Shown: positions 49,235 through 59,324, numbered from the stretch's first letter. The stretch: 64,000 nucleotides of DNA from Phyllobacteriaceae bacterium (GCA_024742765.1 JANSXT010000010.1:1-64000), one strand, 5' to 3'. The notes: a model not told the origin generated them from the sequence alone. A program made the numbers and translations.

Positions 49235-49861
49235 TTATGCCACGTCTCCCATCAGAACCCGCAACTGCTGTCGCACACCGACCATGAACTGTTCGATCAT
49301 CCGCTCCGCGGTCGCATCGTCCAAGTCGGCGATAAGGCGGACCAGCGCGCCGGCAAGGTGCATGTTGAGGAAACACACCGCCCTTGCGTCCTCGCGTCGG
49401 TCTTCCGCAACCAAGGGGGCGAGCCTCCCGACCAACAGGTCGCCGTTCTCGCGGCTGTCGGCAACGTCCAGCGCCTTGAGCTTCTTGTCGCCCTGCGTGG
49501 CGGTCAGCACGTCGCGCATCACCGGATCGGCTTTCAGGACGGCGCGATATTGCCGAAGCGCCGCCTCGATAATGCCGGGAACATCCTCCTTGGCTGCAAT
49601 CCGGTCGAACTGCGCTGCCAGACCTGCGCGTATGTCTGCCATGCAATCCCTGACCAGCGTCTCGATCACCGCGCTCTTGTTCGGGAAGAACTGATAGACG
49701 GTGCCTATGGGCACGCCCGCATCCTTGGCGATGTCGCTCATCTTTAGACCGTCACTGCCATATCGGGCTATCAGCGCCTTGGCCGCATCCAGTATCTGCG
49801 CGAATCGCGCCTGACTGCGGGCCTGAACCGGCCGTTTCCGAATTTCCACCATGCGTTCCAC
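49235..49861 (-). CDS. TetR-family repressor of the adjacent monooxygenase operon
   Basis: 208 residues. N-terminal helix-turn-helix at about 20-66: ILDAAKALIARYGSDGLKMS, IAKDAGVPIGTVYQFFPNKS. The C-terminal ligand/dimer domain is helical and unspecific. GTG 49861 is preferred as the start because GGAGG lies 10 bp upstream; ATG at 49852 is the alternative. It is divergent from the FMO gene and probably binds the AAACATGAG dyad that overlaps the FMO promoter. Confidence 0.9.
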   Translation of the reverse strand: MERMVEIRKRPVQARSQARFAQILDAAKALIARYGSDGLKMSDIAKDAGVPIGTVYQFFPNKSAVIETLVRDCMADIRAGLAAQFDRIAAKEDVPGIIEAALRQYRAVLKADPVMRDVLTATQGDKKLKALDVADSRENGDLLVGRLAPLVAEDRREDARAVCFLNMHLAGALVRLIADLDDATAERMIEQFMVGVRQQLRVLMGDVA

Positions 49862-49887
49862 GGTTTACGGGCCTCCAAATTCATGCA

Positions 49888-49941
49888 TTGACAAACATGA
49901 GAGTTCCTCACAATATCAAAATATGATAATCACTCATGTTT
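49888..49941 (+). promoter_or_regulatory. Promoter and TetR-type operator of the FMO-SDR operon
   Basis: TTGACA at 49888-49893, 17-bp spacer, CAATAT at 49911-49916: a near-consensus sigma-70 promoter. A perfect 9-bp inverted repeat AAACATGAG (49893-49901) / CTCATGTTT (49933-49941) brackets the -10 region, and TGAGAGTTCCTCA (49898-49910) lies in the spacer. Repressor binding would block RNA polymerase. Confidence 0.75.
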
Positions 49942-49955
49942 AGGGGAGCAAGCCT

Positions 49956-51332
49956 GTGGACGCCAAAGATCATACCAACACGGCCTGTATCGTCGGCGCG
50001 GGGCCCGGCGGCCTTGCTCTGGCACGGTCTTTCAGGCGCCTTGGGATCGCGTTTGACGTCTTTGAACGTCACAGCGAAGTCGGCGGCATCTGGGATGTCG
50101 AAAATCCAGGCACGCCAATGTACGAATCCGCGCACTTCATATCGTCCAAGACACAGTCCCATTTCGCCGACTTCCCGATGCCGGAGCATTATCCGGACTA
50201 TCCGTCGAACCGGCAGATTTTCGACTATATGAAATCCTTCGCCCGGACCTTCGATCTCTATCGGCACATCACCTTCAACACCGAAGTGACGACGACGGAG
50301 TTCAAGGACGATCTCTGGCACATCACCCTGTCGACGGGAGAGACACGGGTCTACCGCTGGCTCGTCTGCGTTTCGGGCACGACGTGGCATCCGAAACTGC
50401 CCGCCTGGGCCACCAAGACCGACGGGTTCGAGGGAGAGGTCATCCATGCCAACGCCTACCGTCGTTCCGACATGTTTCTGGGCCGCAAGGTCTTGATCAT
50501 CGGTGCCGGCAACTCGGGCTGCGACATCGCCTGTGACGCCGCCCAGGCTGCGGACGCGGCCTATATTTCCGTTCGCCGCGGCTATCACTTCGTTCCCAAG
50601 CACATTTTCGGCAAACCGGCGGACGCCTTCGCCGCCGAGGGGCCGAACATGCCAATGTGGCTGGCACAGCGCATCTTCGGTGCGATGCTTCGCGTGTTGA
50701 ACGGGGACATCACCCGCTACGGCCTGCCAAAGCCCGATCACCGGGTCTTCGAAAGCCATCCGATCATCAATTCCCAGCTTCTGCACTACCTGTCGCATGG
50801 CGATATCGCCGCCAAGGGCGACGTGGAGCGGCTAGAGGGGCGGCACGTCGTTTTCCGCGACGGTAGCAGGGAGGAGATCGATCTGGTCGTCTGCGCCACA
50901 GGCTACGAATGGCAGGTGCCCTATGTCGCGCGGGATCAGTTCAGTTGGAACGGCGACCGCCCTGACAACTATCTGCACATGTTTTCGCGTGTGAACCCGC
51001 AACTTTTCGGACTGGGATTCACCGAGACGAATGGCGGCATCTACAAGCTGTTCGACAGCATGGCGGACCTGATCGGCCGCAACATCCTGGCCCAGCGGGA
51101 CGATGACGATGCCTGGGCGAAGCTGCGTAGGCGGATCGAAGAGCATGTGCCCGATCTGAGCGGCGGCGTCCGCTATGTCGCAAGTGACCGCCACGCGACC
51201 TACGCCAATATCGACGCGCTGAAGCGGGAATATCGCGCGCTCAGGAAGTTCATGGGCTGGGAGGAACTGTCGCCTGGCTGCTTCGAACGTCCGGACACGC
51301 CCCGCGCACCGCTACGGATGGAGGCAGCATGA
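49956..51332 (+). CDS. Flavin-containing monooxygenase
   Basis: 458 residues, class B flavoprotein monooxygenase. FAD motif CIVGAGPGGLALARSFRRLG near 11; NADPH motif VLIIGAGNSGCDIACDAA near 176; between them the FMO fingerprint FEGEVIHANAYR (FxGxxxHxxxY type, rather than the W of Baeyer-Villiger enzymes). GGIWDV and VVCATGYEW complete the pattern. Oxygenates nucleophilic N or S, or possibly ketones. Start is GTG 49956 with AGGGGAG upstream. Forms an operon with the SDR gene. Confidence 0.9.
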   Translation: MDAKDHTNTACIVGAGPGGLALARSFRRLGIAFDVFERHSEVGGIWDVENPGTPMYESAHFISSKTQSHFADFPMPEHYPDYPSNRQIFDYMKSFARTFDLYRHITFNTEVTTTEFKDDLWHITLSTGETRVYRWLVCVSGTTWHPKLPAWATKTDGFEGEVIHANAYRRSDMFLGRKVLIIGAGNSGCDIACDAAQAADAAYISVRRGYHFVPKHIFGKPADAFAAEGPNMPMWLAQRIFGAMLRVLNGDITRYGLPKPDHRVFESHPIINSQLLHYLSHGDIAAKGDVERLEGRHVVFRDGSREEIDLVVCATGYEWQVPYVARDQFSWNGDRPDNYLHMFSRVNPQLFGLGFTETNGGIYKLFDSMADLIGRNILAQRDDDDAWAKLRRRIEEHVPDLSGGVRYVASDRHATYANIDALKREYRALRKFMGWEELSPGCFERPDTPRAPLRMEAA

Positions 51333-52153
51333 TGCCCAAGGCTCTCGTCACCGGCGGGGCTGGCGCGGTCGGAGAGGCGCTGGCACGGGCCCTCTGCGAG
51401 GAAGGTTTCGATCTGGTCCTGACCGACAGAAACGCAGCCGAACTCTCGGCGGTATCAGCGCGTCTGCCGAAGCCAGCGGAGACCATCATCGCTGATCTTC
51501 GCCATGTGGACGATCTGAAGCGTCTCTGCGACCGGATCGAGGACGCTTCCTCCCCGATCGATCTGTTGATCAACAATGCCGGGATCATTCTGCCCGGTCC
51601 TGTCGGCAAGCTCGCCGATGATGCGGTGCGCGCCCATGTCGAAATCAACCAGACCGCGCCCATGCTGCTCTGCGCCGCCGCAGCACGCGCGATGACGGCA
51701 CGGGGCTCAGGCGCGATCGTATCGATTATCTCCTTGGCCGGGATCGGCCCGATGAGGAACAGCGCGCCTTATGCCGCGTCCAAGTTCGGTCTGCGCGGGT
51801 TCATGGCATCGCTGGCGCTTGAGTTGCGGCCACACGGGGTCAAGGTCTGCGGCGTCTTTCCGAGCGCCATCGATACGCCCATGCTGGCCAACGAATTGGC
51901 GAACCCCGACGGCTCACCCCTGAACTTTGCGGGCAATGACCGCCCGCTCACGCCGGAGGAGGTCGCCGGCCAAACTCTGCGCGCGCTCAAACGCGGCAAG
52001 CTGGAAACGTGGCTGCCGGCCAGCGACGGTTTCATCGCCAGCTTCCTGATGGTTTTTCCGAGCCTCTGCAACCCCGTCCTTGGATGGTATGAACGGAAGG
52101 GCGACAAGAAGAAACAAGCCTACCTCGCCGCGCTGAATGCGGGGGGTGACTGA
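51329..52153 (+). CDS. Short-chain dehydrogenase/reductase
   Basis: 274 residues. TGGAGAVGEALARAL cofactor motif, NNAG at about 88 (LLINNAGII), catalytic Ser in SIISLAG and Y-x-x-x-K as PYAASKFGLRGF, so it is catalytically complete. Overlaps the FMO gene by 4 bp. Likely oxidises an alcohol to the ketone or aldehyde used or made by the FMO, or vice versa; substrate unknown. Confidence 0.9.
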   Translation: MMPKALVTGGAGAVGEALARALCEEGFDLVLTDRNAAELSAVSARLPKPAETIIADLRHVDDLKRLCDRIEDASSPIDLLINNAGIILPGPVGKLADDAVRAHVEINQTAPMLLCAAAARAMTARGSGAIVSIISLAGIGPMRNSAPYAASKFGLRGFMASLALELRPHGVKVCGVFPSAIDTPMLANELANPDGSPLNFAGNDRPLTPEEVAGQTLRALKRGKLETWLPASDGFIASFLMVFPSLCNPVLGWYERKGDKKKQAYLAALNAGGD

Positions 52154-52238
52154 CCACGCACCCCACCCAGCTCTGTCGCGCTGCGCGTCAATCGCCGTTC
52201 GCAGGCTCACCCCCTCAAGGGGGCACGTGAGACCGCCC

Positions 52239-54620
52239 CTACCCCTCGGCGTCCTTCACATGGCCCTTCACGTCAAGGAACGAGTCCGGCGTCACGGAGA
52301 TCGTGTCGATGCCCGCTTCGACCAAGAGCTTCGCATAAGACGGCGAGTTGGACGGCGCCTGGCCGCAAAAGCCGACCTTGGCGCCAACCTTGTGGGCCCG
52401 CTCGACGATCGACTTGATCATCCAGAGCACTGCCGGATCGCGCTCGTCGAACACGTCCGCCAGATCGCCCGAATCGCGGTCGACGCCGAGCGTCAGCTGC
52501 GTCAGATCGTTTGAGCCGATCGAAAAACCGTCGAACCGTTCGGCAAACTGCTCGGCCAGGATCACATTGGCGGGGATCTCGCACATGACGTAGATTTCGA
52601 GCCCGTTCTCGCCGCGTTTCAACCCGCAGCCCGCCATCACGTCGAGCACCCTGTCGGCCTCGGTCAGCGTGCGGCAGAAGGGGATCATGACGATCACATT
52701 GTCGAACCCCATCTCCTCGCGCAGCTTCAGAATCGCCTTGCATTCGAGCTCGAACCCCGGCCGGTAACCGTCTGCATAATAGCGCGACGCACCGCGCCAG
52801 CCGATCATCGGGTTTTCTTCCTTGGGCTCGAAATCGTGCCCGCCCAGAAGTTCGGCATATTCGTTGGTCTTGAAGTCGCTCATGCGCACGATGACACGGT
52901 TCGGATAGGCGACCGCGGCGATGCGCGACAGGCCGCGCGCCAGCTCGTCGACGAAAAAGTCGGCCTTGTTCTCATAACCGCGCGTGATTTCCGCGATCTC
53001 GGCCTTGGCGTCCTCGTCCTTGAGCGTATCGAAATTGATCAGCGCCATCGGGTGGACCTTGATGACATTGTTGACGACGAACTCCATGCGCGCCAGCCCG
53101 ACACCCTCGGACGGCAGCCGCCACCAGCGGAACGCCGCCGACGGGCTGGCCATGTTGAGCATGATCTTCGTTTTCGTGTCCGGCACGTCGGTCAGCGAGA
53201 TGTCCTCGGCCGAATAGTCGGCAAAGCCCTCATAGACATAGCCTTCGTCGCCCTCGGCGCAGGAGACGGTCACCTCCTGATGATCGTGCAGGACGTGGGT
53301 CGCATCGCCCGTGCCGACGATCGCCGGCAGGCCCAGTTCGCGGCTGACGATGGCGGCGTGCGAGGTGCGCCCGCCATGGTCGGTGACGATCGCCGCCGCC
53401 CGCTTCATGATCGGCACCCAGTCCGGATCAGTGATCGAGGTGACCAGGATCGACCCGTCGATGAACTTGTCGATGTCTTTGGCGTGCTCGATCAGGCAGA
53501 CGGGCGCGGCGACGACAGCGGCACCGACGGAAAGACCGGTGAGCAGCGTCTTGCCCTTATTGTCGATCGTATAGCTCTTGATCGTGCCCTGGTTGGCGCG
53601 CGACTGCACCGTCTCGGGCCGCGCCTGGACGATATAGAGCTTGCCGGTCTCGCCGTCTTTGGCCCACTCCATGTCCATGGGCTGGCCGTAATGCTCCTCG
53701 ATCGTGCAGGCCATACGGGCCAGATCGAGGATTTCGTCATCATTGAGGACGAACGCGGCGCGCTCGGCCTTCGAGGTCGGCACGTTGCGGGTCATCGCGC
53801 CATCCTCGCGCGCATAGATCATCTTGATATCCTTCGATCCGCGCGCCTTTTCGATGATCGGCTTGAGCTTCGGGTTCGACAGGAACGGCTTGTAAACTTC
53901 ATATTCGTCCGGGTTCACCGCGCCTTGGACGACATTTTCGCCAAGCCCCCAGGCGGCGTTGATCAGCACCGCCTTGTCAAAGCCGGACTCGGTGTCGATC
54001 GAGAACATCACGCCCGAGCCGGAAATGTCCGAACGCACCATCTGCTGGACGCCCACCGACAGGGCCACCTGCGTGTGATCGAAGCCCTGCAGCCGGCGAT
54101 AGGTGATCGCCCGGTCGGTGAAGAGCGAGGCATAGCAGCGCCGGCAGGTTTCTAGGAGCGCCACCTCGCCTCTCACGTTCAAAAAGGTCTCCTGCTGGCC
54201 GGCAAAGCTCGCCTCGGGAAGATCCTCGGCGGTCGCAGACGAGCGCACCGCGACCGACAGGTTTTCGGTGCCGGCCCGTTTCGACAGTTCCTCATAGGCG
54301 GTGAGAATGTCGGCGCGGATGTCGTCGGGCCATTCGCCCTTGAAGATCGCGCCGCGGACCGCCTCGCCCGCCTGTTGCAGCGTCAGCCGGCCGTCGTCGA
54401 ACCGTTCGACCTGGTCCTTGATAAAGGCGTTCAGATCATTGTGCGCCAGATAGGCGCGGAAGGCGTCGGACGTGGTGGCAAACCCGCCGGGCACCGCAAC
54501 GCCCTTGCCCCCCAACTGCTGAACCATCTCGCCGAGCGAGGAATTCTTGCCGCCGACCTTGGCGACGTCTCCGCGCGCCAGTTCCTCGAAAAAGATGACA
54601 TTTTGCGTTGCGCTCGGCAC
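52239..54620 (-). CDS. ppsA: Phosphoenolpyruvate synthase
   Basis: 793 residues, same length as E. coli PpsA. Converts pyruvate and ATP to PEP, AMP and phosphate for gluconeogenesis. ATP-binding N domain: VGGKNSSLGEMVQQL, VAVRSSATAEDLPEASFAGQ, GLGENVVQGAVNPDEY; swivelling phosphohistidine in TDHGGRTSHAAIVSRELG; C-terminal PEP/pyruvate barrel with FCGQAPSN. The start is GTG 54620, which has GGAGG 8 bp upstream; the 27 codons before it look non-conserved. Its presence with aceA suits growth on acetate or fatty acids. Confidence 0.94.
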   Translation of the reverse strand: MPSATQNVIFFEELARGDVAKVGGKNSSLGEMVQQLGGKGVAVPGGFATTSDAFRAYLAHNDLNAFIKDQVERFDDGRLTLQQAGEAVRGAIFKGEWPDDIRADILTAYEELSKRAGTENLSVAVRSSATAEDLPEASFAGQQETFLNVRGEVALLETCRRCYASLFTDRAITYRRLQGFDHTQVALSVGVQQMVRSDISGSGVMFSIDTESGFDKAVLINAAWGLGENVVQGAVNPDEYEVYKPFLSNPKLKPIIEKARGSKDIKMIYAREDGAMTRNVPTSKAERAAFVLNDDEILDLARMACTIEEHYGQPMDMEWAKDGETGKLYIVQARPETVQSRANQGTIKSYTIDNKGKTLLTGLSVGAAVVAAPVCLIEHAKDIDKFIDGSILVTSITDPDWVPIMKRAAAIVTDHGGRTSHAAIVSRELGLPAIVGTGDATHVLHDHQEVTVSCAEGDEGYVYEGFADYSAEDISLTDVPDTKTKIMLNMASPSAAFRWWRLPSEGVGLARMEFVVNNVIKVHPMALINFDTLKDEDAKAEIAEITRGYENKADFFVDELARGLSRIAAVAYPNRVIVRMSDFKTNEYAELLGGHDFEPKEENPMIGWRGASRYYADGYRPGFELECKAILKLREEMGFDNVIVMIPFCRTLTEADRVLDVMAGCGLKRGENGLEIYVMCEIPANVILAEQFAERFDGFSIGSNDLTQLTLGVDRDSGDLADVFDERDPAVLWMIKSIVERAHKVGAKVGFCGQAPSNSPSYAKLLVEAGIDTISVTPDSFLDVKGHVKDAEG

Positions 54621-54757
54621 TGGGAGTTCCTCCGCTGGGTCGTGTTGATGGCTGCCGGCAACCTTGCGCGGCGCCGGCCGACTTTCCTTGATTGGTGTCA
54701 AGGGCCCGCAATCTGCGATGCTTATGTTAAGCGCAGTTGACAGTCAGGGAGGTCACG

Positions 54758-55138
54758 ATGGACGAAGCGGCACTGAAGGCGCTGCATGAGAGCTTCGAGG
54801 CGGCCGAGAGCTTTGGCGCGACCGAGGCCGAAGCCGGCGCCGCCATGCTGGCCGGCATCGATGGCAGCGGCATCGAGGCCACGACCGCCAGGACCATGCT
54901 CATGGAGGGTGTGGATAGCGCTTTGGCCGTGACGGCCAAGGCCTTTCCCGGATGGGCGCTGTCGTTCGATGGCCACGCCAGCACGCAACAGAACACGATC
55001 TGGCGCTGCACGCTCAAAGAGACGCGCGGCCAGGATGACGACCAGATCGTCGGGATCGGCAATGCCCGCTCCATGCGGCTGGCACTGATGGCTGCCGTGG
55101 CGCACATCCAGATGATGCGCAAGGCGGGATATCGGTAG
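54758..55138 (+). CDS. Hypothetical small soluble protein
   Basis: 126 residues, acidic N terminus (DEAALKALHESFEAAESFGA) and a mixed domain with FPGWALSFDGHASTQQ and GIGNARSMRLALMAAVAHIQ. No signal peptide. No family recognised. AGGGAGG lies upstream of ATG 54758, and coding bias is good, so the gene is probably real. Divergent from ppsA. Confidence 0.7.
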   Translation: MDEAALKALHESFEAAESFGATEAEAGAAMLAGIDGSGIEATTARTMLMEGVDSALAVTAKAFPGWALSFDGHASTQQNTIWRCTLKETRGQDDDQIVGIGNARSMRLALMAAVAHIQMMRKAGYR

Positions 55139-55404
55139 GCCGCAATCCAACTCTCCCTCTCCCCGCTGGCGGGGAGAGGGATACGAGACCGCGCGTGTGA
55201 AGCGCGCGCTGGTCGCAGTTGGGTGAGGGGCGACGGATTGCAGCTATCGGCTCATCTTCAGCCCGATGAAAGACGAAGCAAAGCCTCCATCCGGTTTCTC
55301 CGGCAGGCGTGGGATAGAGGTTTGCGATGGCCCCTCATCCGACCCCTCGCTGCGCTCAGGCCCACCTTCTCTCCGCAAGCGGGGAGAAGGTAACGCGCCC
55401 TGCC
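55139..55404. repeat. Rhizobiales-type intergenic repeat before prfB end
   Basis: 266 bp without a gene. It includes hairpins CCCTCTCCCC/GGGGAGAGGG (about 55150-55180) and ACCTTCTC/GAGAAGGT (about 55363-55391) with CCCCTCATCCGACC near 55334. Such sequence is common between genes in this order. Confidence 0.65.
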
Positions 55405-56530
55405 CTACTCGACGTCCTCCACGTCCACTTCCTCGCCCGAGACCTTCTGGGCGAGCGCGGCTTCCATGAACGGGTCAAGCGCACCATCCAGCACATCGGA
55501 CGGCGCCGTGGATTCGGTGCCGGTGCGCAGATCCTTCACAAGCTGATAGGGCTGCAGCACATAGGAGCGGATCTGGTGGCCCCAGCCAATGTCGGTCTTG
55601 GCATCGAACTCGGACTGCGCCGCTTCCTCGCGCTTTTTCATCTCCAGATCATAAAGGCGCGCCCGAAGGGCCTTCATCGCGTTGGCCCGGTTCTGGTGCT
55701 GCGACTTCTCCGACGAGGTGACGACGATGCCGGTCGGAATATGCGTGATGCGGACTGCCGAATCGGTCGTGTTGACGTGCTGGCCGCCCGCTCCGGACGA
55801 GCGGTAGGTGTCGACGCGGATGTCCTTGTCCTGGATGTCGATCTCGATATTGTCGTCGATCACTGGATAGACGCCGACCGAGGAGAACGAGGTGTGGCGC
55901 CGCGCGTTGGAATCATAGGGACTGATGCGCACGAGCCGGTGGACGCCCGTCTCGGTCTTCAGCCAGCCATGGGCGTTGTGGCCCTTGACGAGGATCGTCG
56001 CCGACTTGATGCCCGCTTCCTCGCCGGATGAATATTCCTGCAGTTCGACCTTAAAGCCGCGGCGCTCGGCCCAGCGCGTATACATGCGCAAGAGCATGTT
56101 GGCCCAGTCCTGGCTTTCCGTGCCGCCGGCGCCTGAATGCACTTCGACATAGGTGTCGTTGGGGTCCATATCGCCCGACAGCAAAGCGTCGATCTGGCGC
56201 TTTTCGATCTGTGTCTCGAGATCGCGGATCGCCTGCTCGGCCTCGGCAACGGTTTCGGCGTCGTCTTCGGCCTCGCCCAGCTCGATCAGTTCGACATTGT
56301 CATCGAGCGCCTGGTCGAACCCCTTGATCGCGCCGATCATGTCTTCGAGCCGCTGGCGCTCCTGCATCAGCTTTTGCGCTTCAGCCGGGTCGTTCCAAAG
56401 GTCGGGGTCTTCGGCCCGGGAATTGAGATAGTCGAGCCGCTTTACGGATGCATCCCAGTCAAAGATGCCTCCTCAGCAGGGCTATGGCCTGCCTGATGCT
56501 GTCGGTGAGGGTGGCGATTTCTGCGCGCAT
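55405..56530 (-). CDS. prfB: Peptide chain release factor 2 with programmed +1 frameshift
   Basis: Translation starts at ATG 56530, reads 23 codons to CTT, meets TGA (56459-56461), and shifts +1 to GAC TGG GAT, giving 374 residues. The site CTT TGA C is preceded by AGGAGG 3 nt upstream, the internal Shine-Dalgarno that drives the shift. So RF2 level controls its own synthesis: when RF2 is scarce the ribosome shifts. Downstream: LDWDASVKRLDYLNSR, the codon-recognition tripeptide region RISPYDSNARRHTSF (SPY where E. coli has SPF) and GGQ in SGAGGQHVNTTDSAV. The zero-frame and +1-frame parts both match the family. Confidence 0.95.
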
Positions 56531-56638
56531 GGGATGCGGTGTGCCTCGTGCCGATGGGTGGATGATGCAAGCGCCACCAGAGGCGACGCAGACCGCTCAA
56601 TTAGGCGCGATGATCGGACCTGTAAAGCCCGCGTCAGA

Positions 56639-59119
56639 TCAGAATAGGCCGCCCGAGCCGCTCTGCACGGCCTGCTGGGCGTTCGGCGAAATCTGCCGCT
56701 GCCGCTCGGCCTGCTGGGCCTGGATCGCCACTTGGTCGGCACCGATCACGAAATAGCTGTCGGCAGGCCCCGTACCGGGTTTGAACGCCTCGACGATGAT
56801 GTCGCCGCCTTCGCTGGCGCGCATGCCGGTTTTCCGGTTGATCTGGATCTGCGTCATGCCGTCGGGAATGGCGAAATCCGTCATCGGCCGGTCTTCGAGC
56901 ACCGAGACCATGAACTGCTTGAAGACCGGTGCGGCAAGCTGGCCGCCGGTGGCGCCGCGGCCCATCGGGGTCGGCTTGTCGAAGCCGATATAGACGCCGG
57001 TCACAAGGTTCGGCGTGTAGCCGATGAACCAGGCATCCTTGTAGTCGTTGGTGGTACCGGTCTTGCCGGCGATCGGCCGGCCCAGATCGCGCAGGGTCGT
57101 GGCCGTGCCGCGCTGCACGACGCCTTCCATCATCGAGGTCATCTGGTAGGCGGTCATCGGATCGAGCACGATGTCGCGCGTATCGACCAATTGCGGTTCG
57201 TCCTGGCCCAGCCACTGGCCGGCGTCGCACGCGTCACACTGGCGGCTGTCCTGGCGGTAGACGGTCTTGCCGTAGCGGTCCTGAATGCGGTCGATCATCG
57301 AAGGCTGGATCTGACGGCCGCCATTGGCGAGCACCGCATAGGCGGTGACCATCCGCAGGACGGTCGTCTCACCGGCGCCCAGAGACATCGCCAGAACCGG
57401 CGACAGATCGTCATAGACGCCGAACTGCTCGGCATATTCGGAGACGAGCTGCATGCCCATGTCCTGGGCCAGGCGCACCGTCATCAGGTTGCGCGAACGC
57501 TCGATGCCGAGCCGCAGCGTCGACGGGCCGGAGACCGAACCGTCATAGTTTTTCGGCTCCCAGACCTCGCCGCCCGAAACGAGCGAAATCGGCGCGTCCA
57601 TGATCACTGAGGCGGGCGTATAGCCATTGTCGAGCGCGGCGGCATAGACGAACGGCTTGAACGATGAGCCGGGCTGGCGATAGGCCTGCGTCGCCCGGTT
57701 GAACTGGCTTTCGTGGAAGGAAAATCCGCCGGCCATGGCAAGCACGCGTCCGGTCACCGGGTCCATGGCGACCAGCGCGCCGGACACGTCCGGCACTTGC
57801 TGGAGCGTATAGGTGCCTTCGGCGGCCTCCTCGCCCTGACGCGGGCTGACATAGATGACATCGCCAGCGGAGACGACATCGCCAATGCCTTCGGCCCGGC
57901 GCGTGCCGTCCTCGTCGCGCAGCCGGAACGCCCAGTCGAAACTGCCGGCCGGAACAAGGCTCTGCGCGCGGGTGTCGACCACGCCGCCGCCCAGCTTGCG
58001 GTCCGGACGCAGCCCGATGCGGATGCCTTCCTCGCCGGTGGCAAGCACCACGGCCAGCGTCCATTCGGGCACATCGCGCAACAGGTCGAATTCGCCAAGC
58101 GCCGGTCCCCAGTCGCCGGTGATGTCGACCTGGCCGATCGCGCCACGCCAGCCCCAGTTCCGGTCGAAATCGATCAGACCCTCCTGAAGGGCGGTGCGCG
58201 CCTGGTCCTGCATGACCGGGTCCAGCGTCGTGCGCACCGACAATCCGCCCTCGTAAAGCGCGTCATTGCCGTAGCGTTCGATGATCTGCTGGCGCACTTC
58301 CTCGGTGAAATATTCCGAGGCGAACACGAAGTCGCCCGAGCGGCGGAAATTGACGTCGAGCGGCTCGTCCTTGGCGATCTCGCCGGCTTCCTGGGTCACA
58401 TAGCCGTTCTCGACCATGCGATCGATGATCCAGTTGCGGCGCGACAGAGCGGCCTCGGTGTCGTCGAACGGATGATAGTTGGACGGCGCCTTGGGCAGGG
58501 CCGCCAGATAGGCCGCCTCGTGCAGGTCGAGTTCGTTCACCGCCTTGCCGAAATAGGTCAGCGCCGCCCCGGCGATGCCGTAAGAGCCGGCGCCGAAGAA
58601 AATCTCGTTGAGATAGAGTTCGAGAATGCGGTCCTTCGAGTAGGCCTGCTCGATCCGGAAGGCGAGCAGCGCCTCCTTGACCTTGCGGTCGATGGTGCGG
58701 TCGCTGGTCAAAAGGAAGTTCTTGGCCACCTGCTGGGTGATGGTCGAACCGCCCACCAGCCGCCGGTTGGCGCCGCCGAAGACGATTTCCGCATTGGTCA
58801 CCATCGCCCGTGCCAACGCGAAGAAATCAACGCCCGGATGGTTGTAGAAATTCTTGTCTTCCGCCGACAGGAATGCCGCCTTGACCCGGTCGGGCACCGC
58901 CTGGATGGGCAGGAACAGCCGCCGCTGGCGGGCGAACTCGCCCATCAACTGGCCGTCGACCGAATACATGCGCGTGGTCACGGGCGGCTCGTAGCGCGCC
59001 AGCACCTCATAGTCGGGCAGTTCGTCGGCGAGATTGCCGATATAGATCACCACCGCGGCCGCCACCAGAAGGAACGCCGCCATGCCGATGCCGAAGAAGT
59101 AGCCCAACAAGCGTATCAT
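56639..59119 (-). CDS. mrcA: Penicillin-binding protein 1A, bifunctional transglycosylase/transpeptidase
   Basis: 826 residues. One N-terminal membrane anchor (LLGYFFGIGMAAFLLVAAAV). Transglycosylase domain: AFLSAEDKNFYNHPGVD with the catalytic Glu, GGSTITQQVAKNFLL, RKVKEALLAFRIEQ. An OB-like insert follows. Transpeptidase: SSFKPFVYAAALD (SxxK), SRNLMTVRL (SxN type), KTGTTNDYKDAWFIGY (KTG). The C-terminal tail is Gln-rich (QAQQAERQRQ). Synthesises and cross-links peptidoglycan. Upstream lies an amidase gene on the same strand. Confidence 0.95.
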   Translation of the reverse strand: MIRLLGYFFGIGMAAFLLVAAAVVIYIGNLADELPDYEVLARYEPPVTTRMYSVDGQLMGEFARQRRLFLPIQAVPDRVKAAFLSAEDKNFYNHPGVDFFALARAMVTNAEIVFGGANRRLVGGSTITQQVAKNFLLTSDRTIDRKVKEALLAFRIEQAYSKDRILELYLNEIFFGAGSYGIAGAALTYFGKAVNELDLHEAAYLAALPKAPSNYHPFDDTEAALSRRNWIIDRMVENGYVTQEAGEIAKDEPLDVNFRRSGDFVFASEYFTEEVRQQIIERYGNDALYEGGLSVRTTLDPVMQDQARTALQEGLIDFDRNWGWRGAIGQVDITGDWGPALGEFDLLRDVPEWTLAVVLATGEEGIRIGLRPDRKLGGGVVDTRAQSLVPAGSFDWAFRLRDEDGTRRAEGIGDVVSAGDVIYVSPRQGEEAAEGTYTLQQVPDVSGALVAMDPVTGRVLAMAGGFSFHESQFNRATQAYRQPGSSFKPFVYAAALDNGYTPASVIMDAPISLVSGGEVWEPKNYDGSVSGPSTLRLGIERSRNLMTVRLAQDMGMQLVSEYAEQFGVYDDLSPVLAMSLGAGETTVLRMVTAYAVLANGGRQIQPSMIDRIQDRYGKTVYRQDSRQCDACDAGQWLGQDEPQLVDTRDIVLDPMTAYQMTSMMEGVVQRGTATTLRDLGRPIAGKTGTTNDYKDAWFIGYTPNLVTGVYIGFDKPTPMGRGATGGQLAAPVFKQFMVSVLEDRPMTDFAIPDGMTQIQINRKTGMRASEGGDIIVEAFKPGTGPADSYFVIGADQVAIQAQQAERQRQISPNAQQAVQSGSGGLF

Positions 59120-59324
59120 GTTATTCGCCTATCCCGTCCACACGGTTGCCGTCCGAACCGGCGCGCCATGTCTATATGTTTGAGCCAAGCGCTGCGGCCA
59201 CAATAAGACGGCATCATGGCAATGCCGACTATAACAGAATTATCCGGGGTTTGACGTTACGGCAGCGCGATTTCGCCCTGTAACGGTTACCGCCCCGCGC
59301 CGCGTCCGGCCCGGATTTCGTGCC

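Noticed and set aside
56459-56464. prfB frame break as an assembly error or pseudogene
   Set aside because: The break is at the canonical CTT TGA C site with an internal AGGAGG, the known programmed frameshift.
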